From Nematopogon swammerdamellus (Eukaryota; Arthropoda; Insecta; Lepidoptera; Adelidae), in NCBI GenBank assembly GCA_946902875.1, contig OX336340.1:25621566-25685565 (forward strand): a stretch of DNA of 64,000 nucleotides, read 5' to 3'. Below are positions 1 to 10,750 of the stretch, piece by piece; position 1 is the stretch's first letter, and each line of letters starts with the position of its first letter. The notes under the pieces were generated by a model, which was not told where the DNA came from, ran no database searches, and saw only the letters and a program-made list of their open reading frames with translations. The translations under genes and the position numbers were made by a program.

Positions 1-1930
1 AGGTTGTGCTGTGCATTGTGGAACAGTTTATGCATATTAATCTATTGAGGCAATTCCGTGCACTGTTACAGGCTTCAACTTTGCAATTTAAAATTGAAGA
101 CATTTTAAAAATATGTAAGTACATACCTACTTACAGAAAGTCCTTTAAAGAATAACTTGCTTTAGCGTAATTAATTGTTAGTTTAAAAGGTCAGACAATA
201 CGGTCAAACTAAATAGAAATAAATTTCAGGTTATATATTATATACCAATGAGCTTTTTTTGATTTGAAAAAAGGGCGCACATTAAAATATAATTTGTATG
301 GCGAAATTGTAATTTTTTTATTATTTTATTTCAATAAATTATTTGTATAGAAATAAGAAAATAATAATCACGCCAAAGAATTATATTTAACTTCTATCTA
401 TAACGCACACGTACCCACTTTTTTTATTTCACCGAGGAGTGTTTCTGCACCTGAAACTGAACAAGTTATGTTCGACTTTTATTTTAATAACTTAGTTTCT
501 TTTAGGTACTTTCTAATTACAAAAGTGCTGAAAATTGTCATAAGAAAAAGTTACTTGTCGCAAGTTCTCTCTCTCTCTCTCTCGCAAAGTCGCAAGTTTC
601 TCGTATGTAGAGAATCACCATTGTGCAACACCGTTTATAAGGAGGTTTTAGCTTTTGTCTGACCTCCTGAAACACCTAATAGTTCGAGACAGAGCGACGA
701 GGGGTCGATTTATGCGTGCCGAACTAAGTATATTAACATTTTTCCGAACGTCCTCGTACCAGCCTGTATATGTAACTGCTCGGTGACTTCAGTCACTGTC
801 GACAGCCAGTGTGACAGCTATGGATGAATGACAATTGGATTCTCCACACTGCAACACCGGCATGGCACCGGCACCGGCGGCGGCGCCGGCGCGTTGCTAA
901 ACCTCTCCGTTTCCTTATTTCCATGCGCCGGACTACTCAGTTACTCACTCACCGGTCGTGCACTCTTTACTCTTTCACAGCACATTGTCTCCGCTCCGAC
1001 ACAGATCAGAGAATTGTGGCTAGATGCGCACTCAATCGAGTGCTCATCTAGCTCTGTATGGGAAGCACGGTGTCGCCAACATTCCTACCAATCTTCTTAA
1101 ACGGCCTATTCGCGTTCTTGCAAGCGGGGCGATATCGGGGGAAGCGTTTCCAGACGTACTATAATCATGGAATTCATACCATATTTTCATGCGCAAGTAT
1201 AATGCTACACTAAAAGTAACGAAATTTCATTATTGCTACAATTTATTTACAAAGGGCGCGCTGACCTAAGTCAAGCGTTCAGATGTTTTAACGCTCAAAG
1301 GCGGGCGAGCCGTTGTAATTGTGACAAGCGCGCTTGTGTGTGGCGCGCGACTCGGGCGATACTGAGCGCTCGCGAGCTTAGGCAGACAAAAATAATAAGT
1401 ATGTGTATCTTAAACTCACAACTAAAACCAACCCGGCTTCGTGAGATAAAACAACTGTATTAAAATGTTGTATAAATACCATAATTTATGGTTTGTCTGG
1501 CAACGCTACCCCTGATATCCTATAAGCAGGGACGTCAATAGGCCACTTTACAGCAATGCGCATACAGTGGTTCGCGGGGACTCAGCGATCGCACTTCCAC
1601 ACAGTAAATGAGAACGCGCAAAGTTCACAACATCCTCTGCATTTAGACCAGTTCTGCCCATTGAGCGGCGACGCTGAGCGCGATCCCACATCTAGCCATT
1701 ACTTGATCTGTGTTCTCCGCTTCGCCAACGACACCGCGACAGTTCGTTGTGCTCTCAATAGCTAACGTGAGACGTCGTTCATTGCTAAATGCGATAAGAA
1801 GTGATCGGTTGCGACTAGTGATCGTCGATAGTTAGTTAGGTATTGCTAGACACGCTTATTTTCGCTGTCTGCTTGAAATATTTCTCCGGTGGTAATTAGC
1901 AGATTTTTACAATATATAATTTAACAATAT
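1..1930. other. Non-coding stretch, no gene recognised
   Basis: The first 700 bases are AT-rich with no recognisable repeat apart from a (CT)n run at about 566-583. At 860-900 there is a short GC-rich patch made of GGCACC/GGCGGC triplets. Several short open frames cross this area but overlap each other in different frames, carry no recognisable motif, and look like chance. Confidence 0.5.
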
Positions 1931-2090
1931 CCCTCGCCACGGTAGCTCCGTGGTGCGATCAGTCGACTGTCGTTCGTAATCATAAGCACACCTGAAGTCA
2001 GAACTTGGATGGATGACCGTTCGACAGTTGGAGGCTGACAGTGATTCGGATTCCACTAAAAACTATAGATCCCTTCTCTTCTTCATTTAA
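1931..2090 (+). repeat. SINE-A head fragment (tRNA/5S-like)
   Basis: Starts with a tRNA-like A box (GGTAGCTCCGTGGTGC), followed by ATCATAAGCACACCTG and a 5S-like piece (ACTTGGATGGATGACCG), then GAGGCTGACAGTGATTCGGATTCC. The same order occurs at 19092 and, inverted, at 38557 and 40655. Only the 5' half is present here. Diverged from the younger copies. Confidence 0.75.
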
Positions 2091-2978
2091 TGTGTAATAT
2101 ATTCTATATTGAACCACAATTTATACAATTTAGGTACAATAGGCGAGCTTAATACCGTGAGGCATTTTATTCTAATACTAACCTTTGGGATGTGGGAGAA
2201 GTACATGCAAGCGAACAAGAATATTATTTTGTGGCAATGTTTTAGATTGTAAAGAGATATAATAAATTACAAGCGAATACTACATAAATATTTTAATACG
2301 CATATACGAGTGTATATGTATATATTATATGACTTACATACTATTATGTACACTAATCAGTGGAACAGTGATGTAGGTACAACATAATCAACTGAATGAC
2401 AAGAGAGTAAAATGACGGTCACGCACATTTGCTGTTGAAGCAGCAGAGGATGGCTTTGCTTTGGGTTGTCACGTGTGCTGATAGCTTAGCTCCTAGCTTA
2501 TCTTTCTGTACAAATTAATTTTTCCTTTTGCCAAGAATAAAATAGATTTTCTCGTAATTTACTATTAATGAAGAATGTGTAGAAAATAAAAAGAAAATAA
2601 CAAACCACCTAGGTACTAGTAGATCATTTTAAGGCTCCCAATAAAGTGCTAAAGATGAAGGCAATCATAACTTTACTTAAAAATGTTAATGGTCTTACCA
2701 GCATCAGATCAGCCTACATTCTATGAGCCAAGGCTAGGTGCGTTCCAAGTTCCTCACATAACTGATTCTTAAACCGCATCATTACACACTGCCCTAATGT
2801 CTTGCACGCGTAAGGTCATTTGCATCAGTTTCGCAAGCTAACAGTATGTACTCACACTTGGCTTGCCGTTCACTCCAACTTGTCATATATGTGTGCTTAA
2901 ATATAACTGTTATAAAAAGACATCTTTGCTTGACAGTTTTGATAAAACGACACATACATAGATGTATCACAAAAATTA

Positions 2979-3172
2979 TTAGGGTAAGCAGAGCAATCGG
3001 TGTTGTGCTGTAAGAACTCGGGAAAATTACAGCACAACACCGACCGTCACGTCCAGGAAGCAAACTATCAAGCAGCAAGATAGGCATGAAGACTTAGCTA
3101 CAGCATGGCTCCATGGAAGGACATTGCCAAGATGAGAGTTGGCTAGCCTATCGCATTTTGTGCACGGCATCT
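2979..3172 (+). repeat. Family H dispersed repeat, copy 1
   Basis: Begins GGGTAAGCAGAGCAATCGG and carries a 16-bp perfect stem-loop: arms 2998-3013 and 3027-3042 (CGGTGTTGTGCTGTAA and its complement) around a 13-base loop. It continues with the AAGCAGCAAGATAGGC, GGAAGGACATTGCCAAGATG and GCACGGCATCT blocks found in the other copies at 3560 and 32940. It codes for nothing obvious. Confidence 0.7.
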
Positions 3173-3559
3173 ACGAAAAGCATCTAAGATTTGAAGGTAA
3201 AAAACTATAGGTACATATACATATGAGTACATAATTATAATGGCGAATGGGCATTGCCAATTAAAATAACATCATTAACTGAATTTCGCCAAACTTTTCT
3301 GATTGCTGTTTTAGAATAAATCTACCTATTCAGTTGCTCTAACGATCGTTTTTCTTCAATACAAATGTCGGCGTCATCTAGAGAAGTTTTCTCTGTCAGT
3401 CTCTGGCACAACTTTTAACGGCTCGCGTCACGCGACCGTTTGTTCAGGCTAAGCTTGATTGAGGTCTGACACAATGAGATGAGAACTCAGAACTAAGCGG
3501 GTCTTTATACATTCTAGCTGCTAGTCACATCGTTTTATTAGTGCACATACTTACGACAA

Positions 3560-3839
3560 GAGGAGCAAGCAGAGTGATCAGTGTTGTGCTGCAAGGACTC
3601 TGGTGAATTGCAGCGAAATATCGACCAGCACGTTTAGCTAAATATTAAGACAAGATGTTATCACGCAGCAAGATAGTGGCACTAAGATAGCGTAAGATAC
3701 TCGCCTGCCTCATCTCTGTGTAAGGATAGTGCCAAGGTGAGAGATGGCTATCCATTCCCCCTTAGCACGGCATCTCGTCCTCATGCCTTAGTCGTCTTTT
3801 ACGACATGCCACCGGGAGAGATGCAGTGGGCCTATTCTT
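3560..3839 (+). repeat. Family H dispersed repeat, copy 2
   Basis: A longer copy running from AAGCAGAGTGATCAGTG to the 3' block TTTTACGACATGCC...GAGAGATGCAGTGGGCCTATTCTT. The stem-loop near 3579-3623 is partly decayed on its 3' side. The 3' block also appears at 51108-51212 and, inverted, at 25500-25595. Confidence 0.7.
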
Positions 3840-3845
3840 GGCTTG

Positions 3846-3930
3846 TGATATCAGGCAGTGCATCACACCTCGCTGAACTAGGTGTCATGTCAGGGCTGCC
3901 TTTTTCGGTTGTGTCGGCTACACTTAACTC
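3846..3930 (-). repeat. SINE-A 3' tail fragment fused to family H
   Basis: On the plus strand it reads GATATCAGGCAGTGCATCACACC, then GCTGAACTAGGTGTCATGTCAG and GTGTCGGCTACACT, which is the reverse complement of the SINE-A tail. It abuts the end of family H copy 2 without a poly(A) break. Confidence 0.65.
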
Positions 3931-4069
3931 GGAAAATATGATTAATTTACATATTTTGCCTGCCTGGTAAAATTTTTCAAATTAATCAATTATTTTGAAA
4001 CATAAAAAAAGTGGTTAATATATGTAAAGTATACCTACAACTAAAATGGTAATTATCAGTTAAATGTTT

Positions 4070-4200
4070 CGAAACCGGTGTCCAGCCAGTTCGGTGGTAC
4101 CAATCTGGACGCGGTAAACGTATAGAAGGTTTTCGAAGAGCCTTACAGTTTTAAGTGGAATCCGAGTCACGGCCAGTCTCGACGGTCGGACGAGTCAGAA
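4070..4200 (-). repeat. Old SINE-A central fragment
   Basis: Diverged pieces of the central module (GTTCGGTGGTACCAA, CTTACAGTTTTAAGTGGAATCCGA) followed by the CAGTCTCGACGGTCGGACGA block that borders the head in complete copies. Confidence 0.55.
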
Positions 4201-4413
4201 TGGATTGTTGGTTAAAATTTGTTCATTAAATCATTTCAATGTTGAAGATTTTAAATAATTGGTTTTATATAATTTATTCAGTTGTGAAATGTAGATATAT
4301 GAAATAAACTACACCGGATGGCGTGTCAACTGTCAGGTGCTAGGAGCGACATCTACTCATGCGCACACTAACCACTTACGTAATCTGCTGACGACTTGCT
4401 CCTATTGTATATA

Positions 4414-4809
4414 AGGTGCTTCGTTATTCATGTCAATAACTTTGGGAGGGTTACATGCGCTCTCAAACAAACACTTTACGTAAGAAAAAAACATTGGAGC
4501 AAACGAGGAGCATTTTTTCTCCTAACAAAAAAATTAAATCAAATAAGTAGCTGTAAAAACCAATCATAGTGACCTTGTGACTTACTTACAACAAACAGCT
4601 GTTCTGCGTTTGAACATAGTATGGTCACTAACCCCGTACAATGCAAGTTACCTACACTGTTACACACAGGTTAATGTTTAGGTAGCAAACATGTTTTGTT
4701 AAATTTCTCGAAAAGTAATGCTAAAAACATATAATTTTTTTGCGTAACGTGTTTATTTGAGTGTGTATTTTACCCTCCCGAAACATTTGACATGAATAGC
4801 GAAGCACCT
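4414..4809. mobile_element. Non-autonomous DNA transposon, about 80-bp TIRs, TA target
   Basis: The left arm (4414-4485) and right arm (4735-4809) are inverted copies starting AAGGTGCTTCG, then a TATTCATGTCAA block, a GGGAGGGT block and a CGTAA-rich end. The outer sequence on both sides is TATAT, giving a plausible TA duplication (4412-4413 and 4810-4811), as in Tc1/mariner-type MITEs. The centre has no coding potential. The arms are clearly diverged from each other, so this is an old copy. Confidence 0.6.
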
Positions 4810-4811
4810 TA

Positions 4812-5456
4812 TATAGAGTCCTTGCGCGAAAGGCGAAGAAGTGTGAAGGCCCTAACAACTGCCTCGTACATACATACACTAATTTTGGACTAAGCTTAAG
4901 GTAAAAATGTATTAACATAACAAACAAGGCATGTTGGGCTGAGCACAAGGCGTCGCGACGCATACCTATATACATTATTCACGTTTTCTCTGAACATTCA
5001 GCCTTGTAAGTATTTACATACTTGTATGTAACTCACGCATATGCACCACGAGTTATTTTATGAGTTATTAAAACGCAATTTTGATGAAATATTTTGTCCG
5101 CCCACGCAGTTGGCGGCATTAATGTTTCTACTTTTATGGATGTTTCTTAATTGAACTACATAAAACCTCGTTATGTAATAGCCGAGAAACATTCTCCAAA
5201 AACGAGTTGATCTCTGTGGCGCCGCGCCGCCGCACGCGCATTGCATATCACGCGGGCCGTGTCAGATGTATGTATGTATATTTATTTGTATATACTATTC
5301 TATATATTTAGTAATTTAATTTATATGTATTAACACATACACATGCACTTATATGTGTTGTTAATAAGTATTCTATTATTTTATCTTCAATTCTCACGCT
5401 CACTCTTTTGCTACTACCTACTTACATTCCACTATATTATGGAATCTCAAACATCC
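4812..5456. other. Unique AT-rich DNA
   Basis: No gene or clear repeat is seen. A short GC-rich piece lies at about 5215-5255, and there is a run rich in ATGTATGTATAT at 5265-5300. Confidence 0.4.
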
Positions 5457-5458
5457 AA

Positions 5459-5585
5459 AGGTTGACTATAAGAGATCTCTGTAAGGGATAAGTCCGCTTT
5501 TGCACCTTATGTAAATTTTCCAATGTATTTGTTACTGTTTAATGTTTACTGGATCAATAAAGAATTTTCTATCTATCTATCTATC
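5459..5585 (+). repeat. LINE 3' UTR tail with (CTAT)n
   Basis: Contains the lepidopteran LINE tail order GGTTGACT...GAGATCTCTGTAAGGGATAAGTCCGC...TTATGTAAATTTTC...ATCAATAAAG followed by a TCTA/CTAT microsatellite. Related tails lie at 18465, 42230, 47696 and, inverted, at 50562. Only the untranslated end is present, as expected from 5' truncation during reverse transcription. Confidence 0.7.
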
Positions 5586-5674
5586 AGAAGAAACTACTCA
5601 TTTCTAAACATGCTTATGTAGAGTTGGGAAAAAGGGTATTTTACATTACATTCAAGTTTAAAGCTGAAGATTTT

Positions 5675-5850
5675 TAGGGTTCCGCTCCGCACCTCAAAAG
5701 AGGAAAAAAAACGGAACTCTTATAGGATCACTCTCGTGTCTGTCTGTCTGTCTGCGTGTCCGTCTGTCACAGCTTTTTTCTCCGAATCTACTGAACGAAA
5801 TTTTAAATTTGGTTTGATGACCCAATCACGAAAATGTAGCAAAATGAACC
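5675..5850 (+). repeat. Dispersed GGGTTCCG-type insect repeat fragment
   Basis: Reads AGGGTTCCGCTCCGCACCTC, then AAACGGAACTCTTATAGGATCACTC and a GTCTGTCTGTCTGTCTGCG run. This kind of sequence is widespread in insect genomes. The exact class is not clear from this fragment. Confidence 0.5.
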
Positions 5851-6027
5851 AATTTAGATTTTTTCAAGGACATCAGAATTATTCGCTATAAGAAGTATTA
5901 TTTTTTATAATTTTAAAATGCCTTTAAAAAGATATTGAAGAACATATACGAAAATCGAGCATTGCCTTATATCCGAAACTACGGTGTATAAAATTTTGAA
6001 AAAAAAGGGAATATAGGGTCTTTCTTA

Positions 6028-6150
6028 TCATCATCATCATCATCATCATCAGCCTGTATCGGTCCACTGCTGGACATAGGCCTCTCCCAAGGCACGCCAC
6101 CACACGCGGTCTTCCGCTCTTCTCATCCATCCACTCCCGGCTACCTCTCT
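6028..6150 (-). repeat. RTE-like LINE 3' end with (ATC)n
   Basis: An ATC microsatellite (6030-6052) abuts AGCCTGTATCGGTCCACTGCTGGACATAGG. On the minus strand this encodes the AYVQQW-type C-terminus also seen at 7596 and 38815. The trinucleotide run is the 3' tail of the element. Strongly 5' truncated. Confidence 0.65.
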
Positions 6151-6695
6151 TATAGTTTACAGTAAACCTAAAACGAAAATTGTTGTCTTAAAGTTCTCAC
6201 GGCAAACAGAATGGTAAGGAACTCTCTCCACGCTAGTTCGACTCACACGTTTACGATACTATACATACTCATACAATAACAATTGTATTACTTCAATTAA
6301 GTAGTAAACTCATAAAAAACCCAGTCACAAAAGACTCGCGCACACAGGTTCCGTTTAACGGGTGACTAGAATATAATAGAGCTGTCTCAGTGACACCACC
6401 TTTGACGTCAATGTTGAAGTAGGTAAACTAATGCTATTAATATTATAGCAGCCAAAAGTCTCGTTGTAGGAACTTCGGTTGGAAGAATAGGTCGTAGGCC
6501 GGGCGTCAGCAAAAACTGTGTGAGTCGATTTGCTGAACGTTTTCGTGAAATCGTCATTGAATCTCCGTGTAGCTCGAAGGGCGGCACAGATCGGTGGCAG
6601 CGGTGCGCAGTCGTCGCGTTCCACTACGTGGCGACCTGTACGCGGTGACCAAGGAGCTTTGAACCAGACCAGGCTTCCCTGCTTTATGGAACTAG

Positions 6696-6926
6696 CATCC
6701 CTTATTCCCTTATTCCCACCCGTTCAATATCCGCACGACTCGTCGCAGAGAGACTCAGCATACTTTTGTTGTTGACATTGGGCATTTGAGAACCCATCGG
6801 TTCTCTAAATCGTTTCTTTATCGCACCGCTAGAGTGTGGAACTGTCTTCCGGCAAGTGTATTTCCTGAATCTTTTAACCTGGGTGTTTTCAAGCGTCATA
6901 TTAACGGGCTAGACTGCCTAAATTAA
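6696..6926 (+). pseudogene. C-terminal fragment of a non-LTR retrotransposon ORF2
   Basis: The frame runs from a stop just upstream to TAA at 6924-6926 and has no start codon. Near its end it shows THRFSKSFLYRTARVWNC followed by LPASVFPESFNLGVFKRHIN. This matches the last 40 or so residues typical of jockey/CR1-like reverse-transcriptase polyproteins (arginine-rich block, then an F-R-x-x-R-V/L-W-N-x-L-P block, then L-G-x-F-K). It is a 5'-truncated, dead copy. A related 3' UTR follows, and a second copy of this family lies at 62877. The family subtype is not resolved. Confidence 0.7.
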
Positions 6927-7059
6927 GAAAAAGTCCGCAAATCTGCTGGCATGGCACCTAACTGAGCGTGGTTTCGCGAGGAGAGGTGATTTTGGCTCTG
7001 TCGACTGCACCATTGGTCTCTCGCTCAGCTCTCGACCCATGCTGGTTTACATAAAAAAA
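6927..7059 (+). repeat. 3' UTR and A-tail of the LINE at 6696
   Basis: Contains TTTTGGCTCTGTCGACTGCACCATTGGTC followed by CTCGCTC, shared with 62990-63035, and ends in CATAAAAAAAG. The tail marks the 3' end of the insertion. Confidence 0.65.
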
Positions 7060-7477
7060 GGCGAGCGGTGTGGCCCGATCGTTGTTCTGTGGTGCTGACC
7101 AACCGAACTTCGCCTAGCTGCAGCGCCATCCACTGCGTATCCACCGCCTGCGCTGTCGCTACACCACACCTTCGGAGACACACTGCACGAGCACCGACGT
7201 GACGTACGCCAATAAGCCCCAGCCCGGGTGACCGCTTCAGTCAGCGGCGGGTGGTCGGCGCGGTCTTGGCTTGGACTCTTAGATCTCATTCATTAATTTG
7301 CTCGAGTAGGTGATGTAGCCGAACATGTTGTTTCCACAAAACAAATATATTTTTCTTGAGCTGCATGTCCGAGAAGCCTTCTCACTGCGCTGTGTGACAC
7401 GGGATGCGCAGTGGCGCAGGCGCATGCGCCGGTGCCGGGTCAAGGCGCACGCGCGTGCATTACAGGCAGCTATCCAT

Positions 7478-7966
7478 AGATAGGGTTACCATACGTCCGG
7501 ATTTTTTCGAATTTTTAGCTTAAATCCGAATTGAAAAGGTTATTTCTAAGTAAAAGCCCAAATTCAGAGTTTCAATCATGCCAATACCATCATTATCAGC
7601 CCGTATCGGTCCACTGCTGGACATATGCCTCTCCCAAAGTATGCCACACGCGCTCTTCCGCTCTTCTCATCCGTCCACTCCCGGCTACCTTTTTCAGGTC
7701 GTCTGTCCACCTAACCGGGGGGCGTCCCACAATACGTTTGCTTGTACGTGGCCTACCCCAGCGGTTGTCGGGTCTGCGACGATGTGCCCAGTCCACTGCC
7801 ATTTCAGCTCTAGGAACTAATCATCTCTAAGTACTGACTTAACTTGATAACATTTGTTATTAAGCGCCAACTAACATTTTTTGATTTTAGTAAAATGTCC
7901 GAACGTTTTCTTCAATGTAAGTTTTTTTGTCAGGACTTTTAAAATGTCGATATGGTAACCCTATCT
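7478..7966. mobile_element. Short TIR element carrying a nested LINE fragment
   Basis: The ends are perfect 16-bp inverted repeats: 7478-7493 AGATAGGGTTACCATA and its complement at 7951-7966. Just inside, GTCCGG on the left mirrors GTCAGGAC on the right. The core has no transposase and is interrupted by LINE sequence at about 7585-7815. The GGGTTACCATA end resembles hAT-type ends, but I could not find a clean 8-bp target duplication, so the class is uncertain. Confidence 0.55.
7596..7802 (-). pseudogene. RTE-like LINE reverse-transcriptase C-terminus
   Basis: The 68-residue frame has WAHRRRPDNRWGRPRTSKR, then GRPPVRWTDDLKKVAGSG, MRRAEERVW and the terminal LGEAYVQQWTDTG. The GRPP-x-RW-x-DD-x-KKVAG block with AYVQQW is a well-known C-terminal signature of the endonuclease/reverse-transcriptase LINEs abundant in Lepidoptera. 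Only the last part of the protein is present; the endonuclease and RT domains are missing. It is inserted inside a short TIR element. Sister fragments lie at 6028, 38815 and 57541. Confidence 0.75.
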
Positions 7967-8130
7967 GTAGGTACATAGATAATTACACGACGAGGTATTA
8001 TTAACATATCCGGCCCGGAGCACAGCGCGGCTCGAACAGACCTTACCGCTGGCCACACTGATTACAGGTTGTTGGTTTAATTACATAATGAGCTTGCTGC
8101 TCTTAGTACTTACTTGTATGAAAACAATAC

Positions 8131-8608
8131 CGGCCAAGTGCGAGTCGCACTCGCGCACCGAGGGTTCCGTCCCAACATGTAATTGGCTTTTATTATTTGT
8201 TGTTTTACTTTAGAGTTTGTACACACCAAGTTTGACGCTTGAATGTAAGTATTACAGTTACTATTTGTTAGTAAATCCGCCATTGCATTTCGAAGACTAT
8301 GGGCATTGTTATTATGTGGCTAGTCACTAAATACTTGTAAAAATATGTTTAAAAAAATACCCTGCGAAGTTTCTAGTCGGTTCTTCTTCGTGGGTGTAAT
8401 CGAACCGGATAGAACAAATTGTGACAAGTTCGAGCGCAGTCTAACTGCCATATGAATGATCAGTAAACAATACAATACATTATAACACATATTCCGTGAA
8501 AATGTCAACCGGCTGCCTATTGCGGTTGAAAAGATACAGACAGAACAGACGGACAGACGGGCAGACGGACGGAAGGCGAACACTTAGTAATAGGCTTCCG
8601 TACGTGTA
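8131..8608 (+). repeat. CGGCCAAGTGCGAGT-type dispersed repeat
   Basis: Starts CGGCCAAGTGCGAGTCGCAC and CACCGAGGGTTCCGT and ends with ACGGACAGACGGGCAGACGG, AACACTTAGTAATAGGCTTCCG. A second copy with the same start and end blocks is at 42783-43105. Very common in Lepidoptera. No intact coding frame is seen. Confidence 0.6.
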
Positions 8609-8612
8609 CGAA

Positions 8613-10100
8613 AACATAGAGATCAGTTTTTTTTGTATGGGCATCTCTTAATTTTTTACTTTTTCCTTTCACCACACAGTTTTCCAGTCCACAAATATTA
8701 TGTAATTTTGCGTTGGATGAAATATTAGTTCAACTTCGAATTGCTTCCTCACTCACCGTGTTCGCCAGTAAATAATGAGGAATAAAAAAAAATTGGCAGT
8801 CATGGGGACTGCCGACAGAAGTGAAAACTTGAAACTTTTTTACCGGTGACCCTAATAAAAAGAACTGGCTGACGATAGTAAATTCGCAGAGCGGTCCGTC
8901 ACCCAATGGCTGTTTGACAGTGCAACTCAAAGAGTAAAGTAATAAAGGGGGGTGCAACTTTTTAAGAAAACATGTCCGCCTTTGTTGACAAAAACTCGTA
9001 AAAAACACAACGAATTATTTAATAATAGCTTGAGTATGCGAATTTAGCGACTGTATGTTGTAGATTCGAAGTCAATATTTTTTCATGTTTTATAATTTGA
9101 TGTGCCTTTCATTCGATCTTACCGTACCTTACAATGTAAGGCTTACATGCGTGTTAACATGCGTCAACATGCATGTCGACACGCCACGCGAATTCATAAA
9201 TTTTACCCTCTACCGAAAATCTCTGAACGCGCCTAAAGAAGTTTTCACTTCATAAAGTGTTTTCTCTGTTAGGTCAGATATTTTTGGGACAACCCCACGT
9301 GAAAAACGTATCTAAAAATCACGAAGACAGTAATCAAAGTGGCACACATCTGTTAATTTAGTAAGTACATCAGTACAGACAGTAGGTTCCTGATAACACG
9401 GAAGGCCCGCGGAGATTAACAATCTACAATCAGTTTCTTTATTAAAATTATACGTTGTCTTGCTAACCTGTAACGTCCACGCAAAAACGCTGCATAGAAT
9501 CGTGCGCGCGGGCACGACCCTTGATCTCTGTTTCATTAAATAATAATAAGTACCTACAGCATCCAATAAGCGAGTGACTGATGATGTGATGTGATGCTGC
9601 GTGTCGGTTTTTGTACCTAGTCGTTGTTTTGGTATAAAGCTGGTTCGAGCTAAGCATGAGCTAAGTTTACTCGTGCCGGAGATACATAAGCTTGCGTTTA
9701 TTGAATTTGATTTTGAATTTGTAATTGGCCGTGAACATTGAATTTAAAGAAATATTCTTAATTAAAATTCTTAGAATAGACTGGTCTAAAATAAACTAAT
9801 ATGCTTTGTTGTATAGTTACTGAATAAGATTAATATGCAAGGCTCCCTCTACATATACTAGCAATAGAAATGTTATTGAATGCCCAATGCCAATGTCAAC
9901 ATTGTGAGTTTTCATAAAGTTAAGCTGTAACATTCATTTAAAAGACGAAATAAATAATAGGATTAACATTAACATTTAAACTGATCAAAATTATTGTAAC
10001 TGCACTGAACAGTCGACTCCATATATGTATTTAAGTAGGTACAATTCATACGTTCATAGCCACTTTACATTGTATAATAAGGTCCTACTTCCTAGTCGTT
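8613..10100. other. Unassigned AT-rich DNA
   Basis: No gene, RNA or clear repeat was recognised. ACATGCGT/AACATGC words recur at 9145-9180. Two overlapping minus-strand frames near 9312-9657 are in different frames and have no motif. Confidence 0.4.
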
Positions 10101-10106
10101 TTTTTT

Positions 10107-10320
10107 ACCTTTAATAAAATCCAACGTCTGCTTTCTGTCTGTATGTCTGCTGTCCGCTTATAACTTGAGAACCACTGAACCGATTTTAATACAGTTTACT
10201 TCTGCAGATAGCTTAGTTCCTCCCATCAATTATAGGCATCAATATATATTTTCATCACGTTAAATGGCTTATGAGGTTAGCAGAGAATTGAGAGCGGGCG
10301 GAGTCGAGGGCACAGCTAGT
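10107..10320 (+). repeat. Dispersed repeat family D, copy 1
   Basis: Shares with 14155-14398 the blocks AATAAAATCCAACGTCTGC, GTCCGCTTATAACT, GAGAACCACTGAACCGATTT, AAATGGCTTATGAGGTTAGC and GAGCGGGCGGAG ending in GCACAGCT. Widespread insect-type repeat; class not known to me. Confidence 0.6.
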
Positions 10321-10366
10321 CATTGATAAGTATGAGCGTCCATCTAAACTACATATTATATTTTAT

Positions 10367-10505
10367 GACTAGCTTTTGCTCGCAGCTTCGCTCGCATAGC
10401 CTACATGTCCACCCAAAAGAATTTTTTAAATCGGGTGTGTATTTTCACACATTACCTCCTATATCCATACTTACAAACTTACGTCTTTATAATATTAGTG
10501 CAGAT
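10367..10505 (+). repeat. ACTAGCTTTTGC...TTATAATATTAGT repeat
   Basis: Begins GACTAGCTTTTGCTCGCAGC with TTCGCTCGC and ends TTTATAATATTAGTGCAG. The same pair of ends frames the fold-back array at 29800-31545, and the left end recurs near 39219 and 39365. Common in arthropod genomes. Confidence 0.55.
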
Positions 10506-10665
10506 ATGGATCTATTTCCTCCCAAGTACAGCCTGGGGTTTTTTCAAAAGAGGCGTGAAAGGGATCCTGTCAGGCCGGCGGCGTGGCATTCGCAATCCCC
10601 GCGCATCACAGAATGTCCATGGGCATCGTTAGACATCTACGTCGCACCTGGACAAAATAAGGCAA
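10500..10665 (+). pseudogene. LINE-C reverse-transcriptase C-terminal fragment
   Basis: One frame, closing at 10632, contains the family's last residues (GVKGILSGRRRGIRNPRASQ, then NVHGHR and stop); an adjacent frame holds the preceding FPPKYSLGFF, so there is a frameshift between them. The conserved pattern YSLG-x-F-K-x-G-V, SGR-x-G-I-R-NPR-x-x-x-N-x-HGR recurs in all LINE-C copies here. 5' truncated and inactive. Confidence 0.65.
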
Positions 10666-10750
10666 GGGATTCAAAATGGTCAAGTGTGGTACGTAGTAGC
10701 CGTGATCGATGAGCGTGTATTAAGAACTTTGAGGCGTCATGTCAGTGGTG

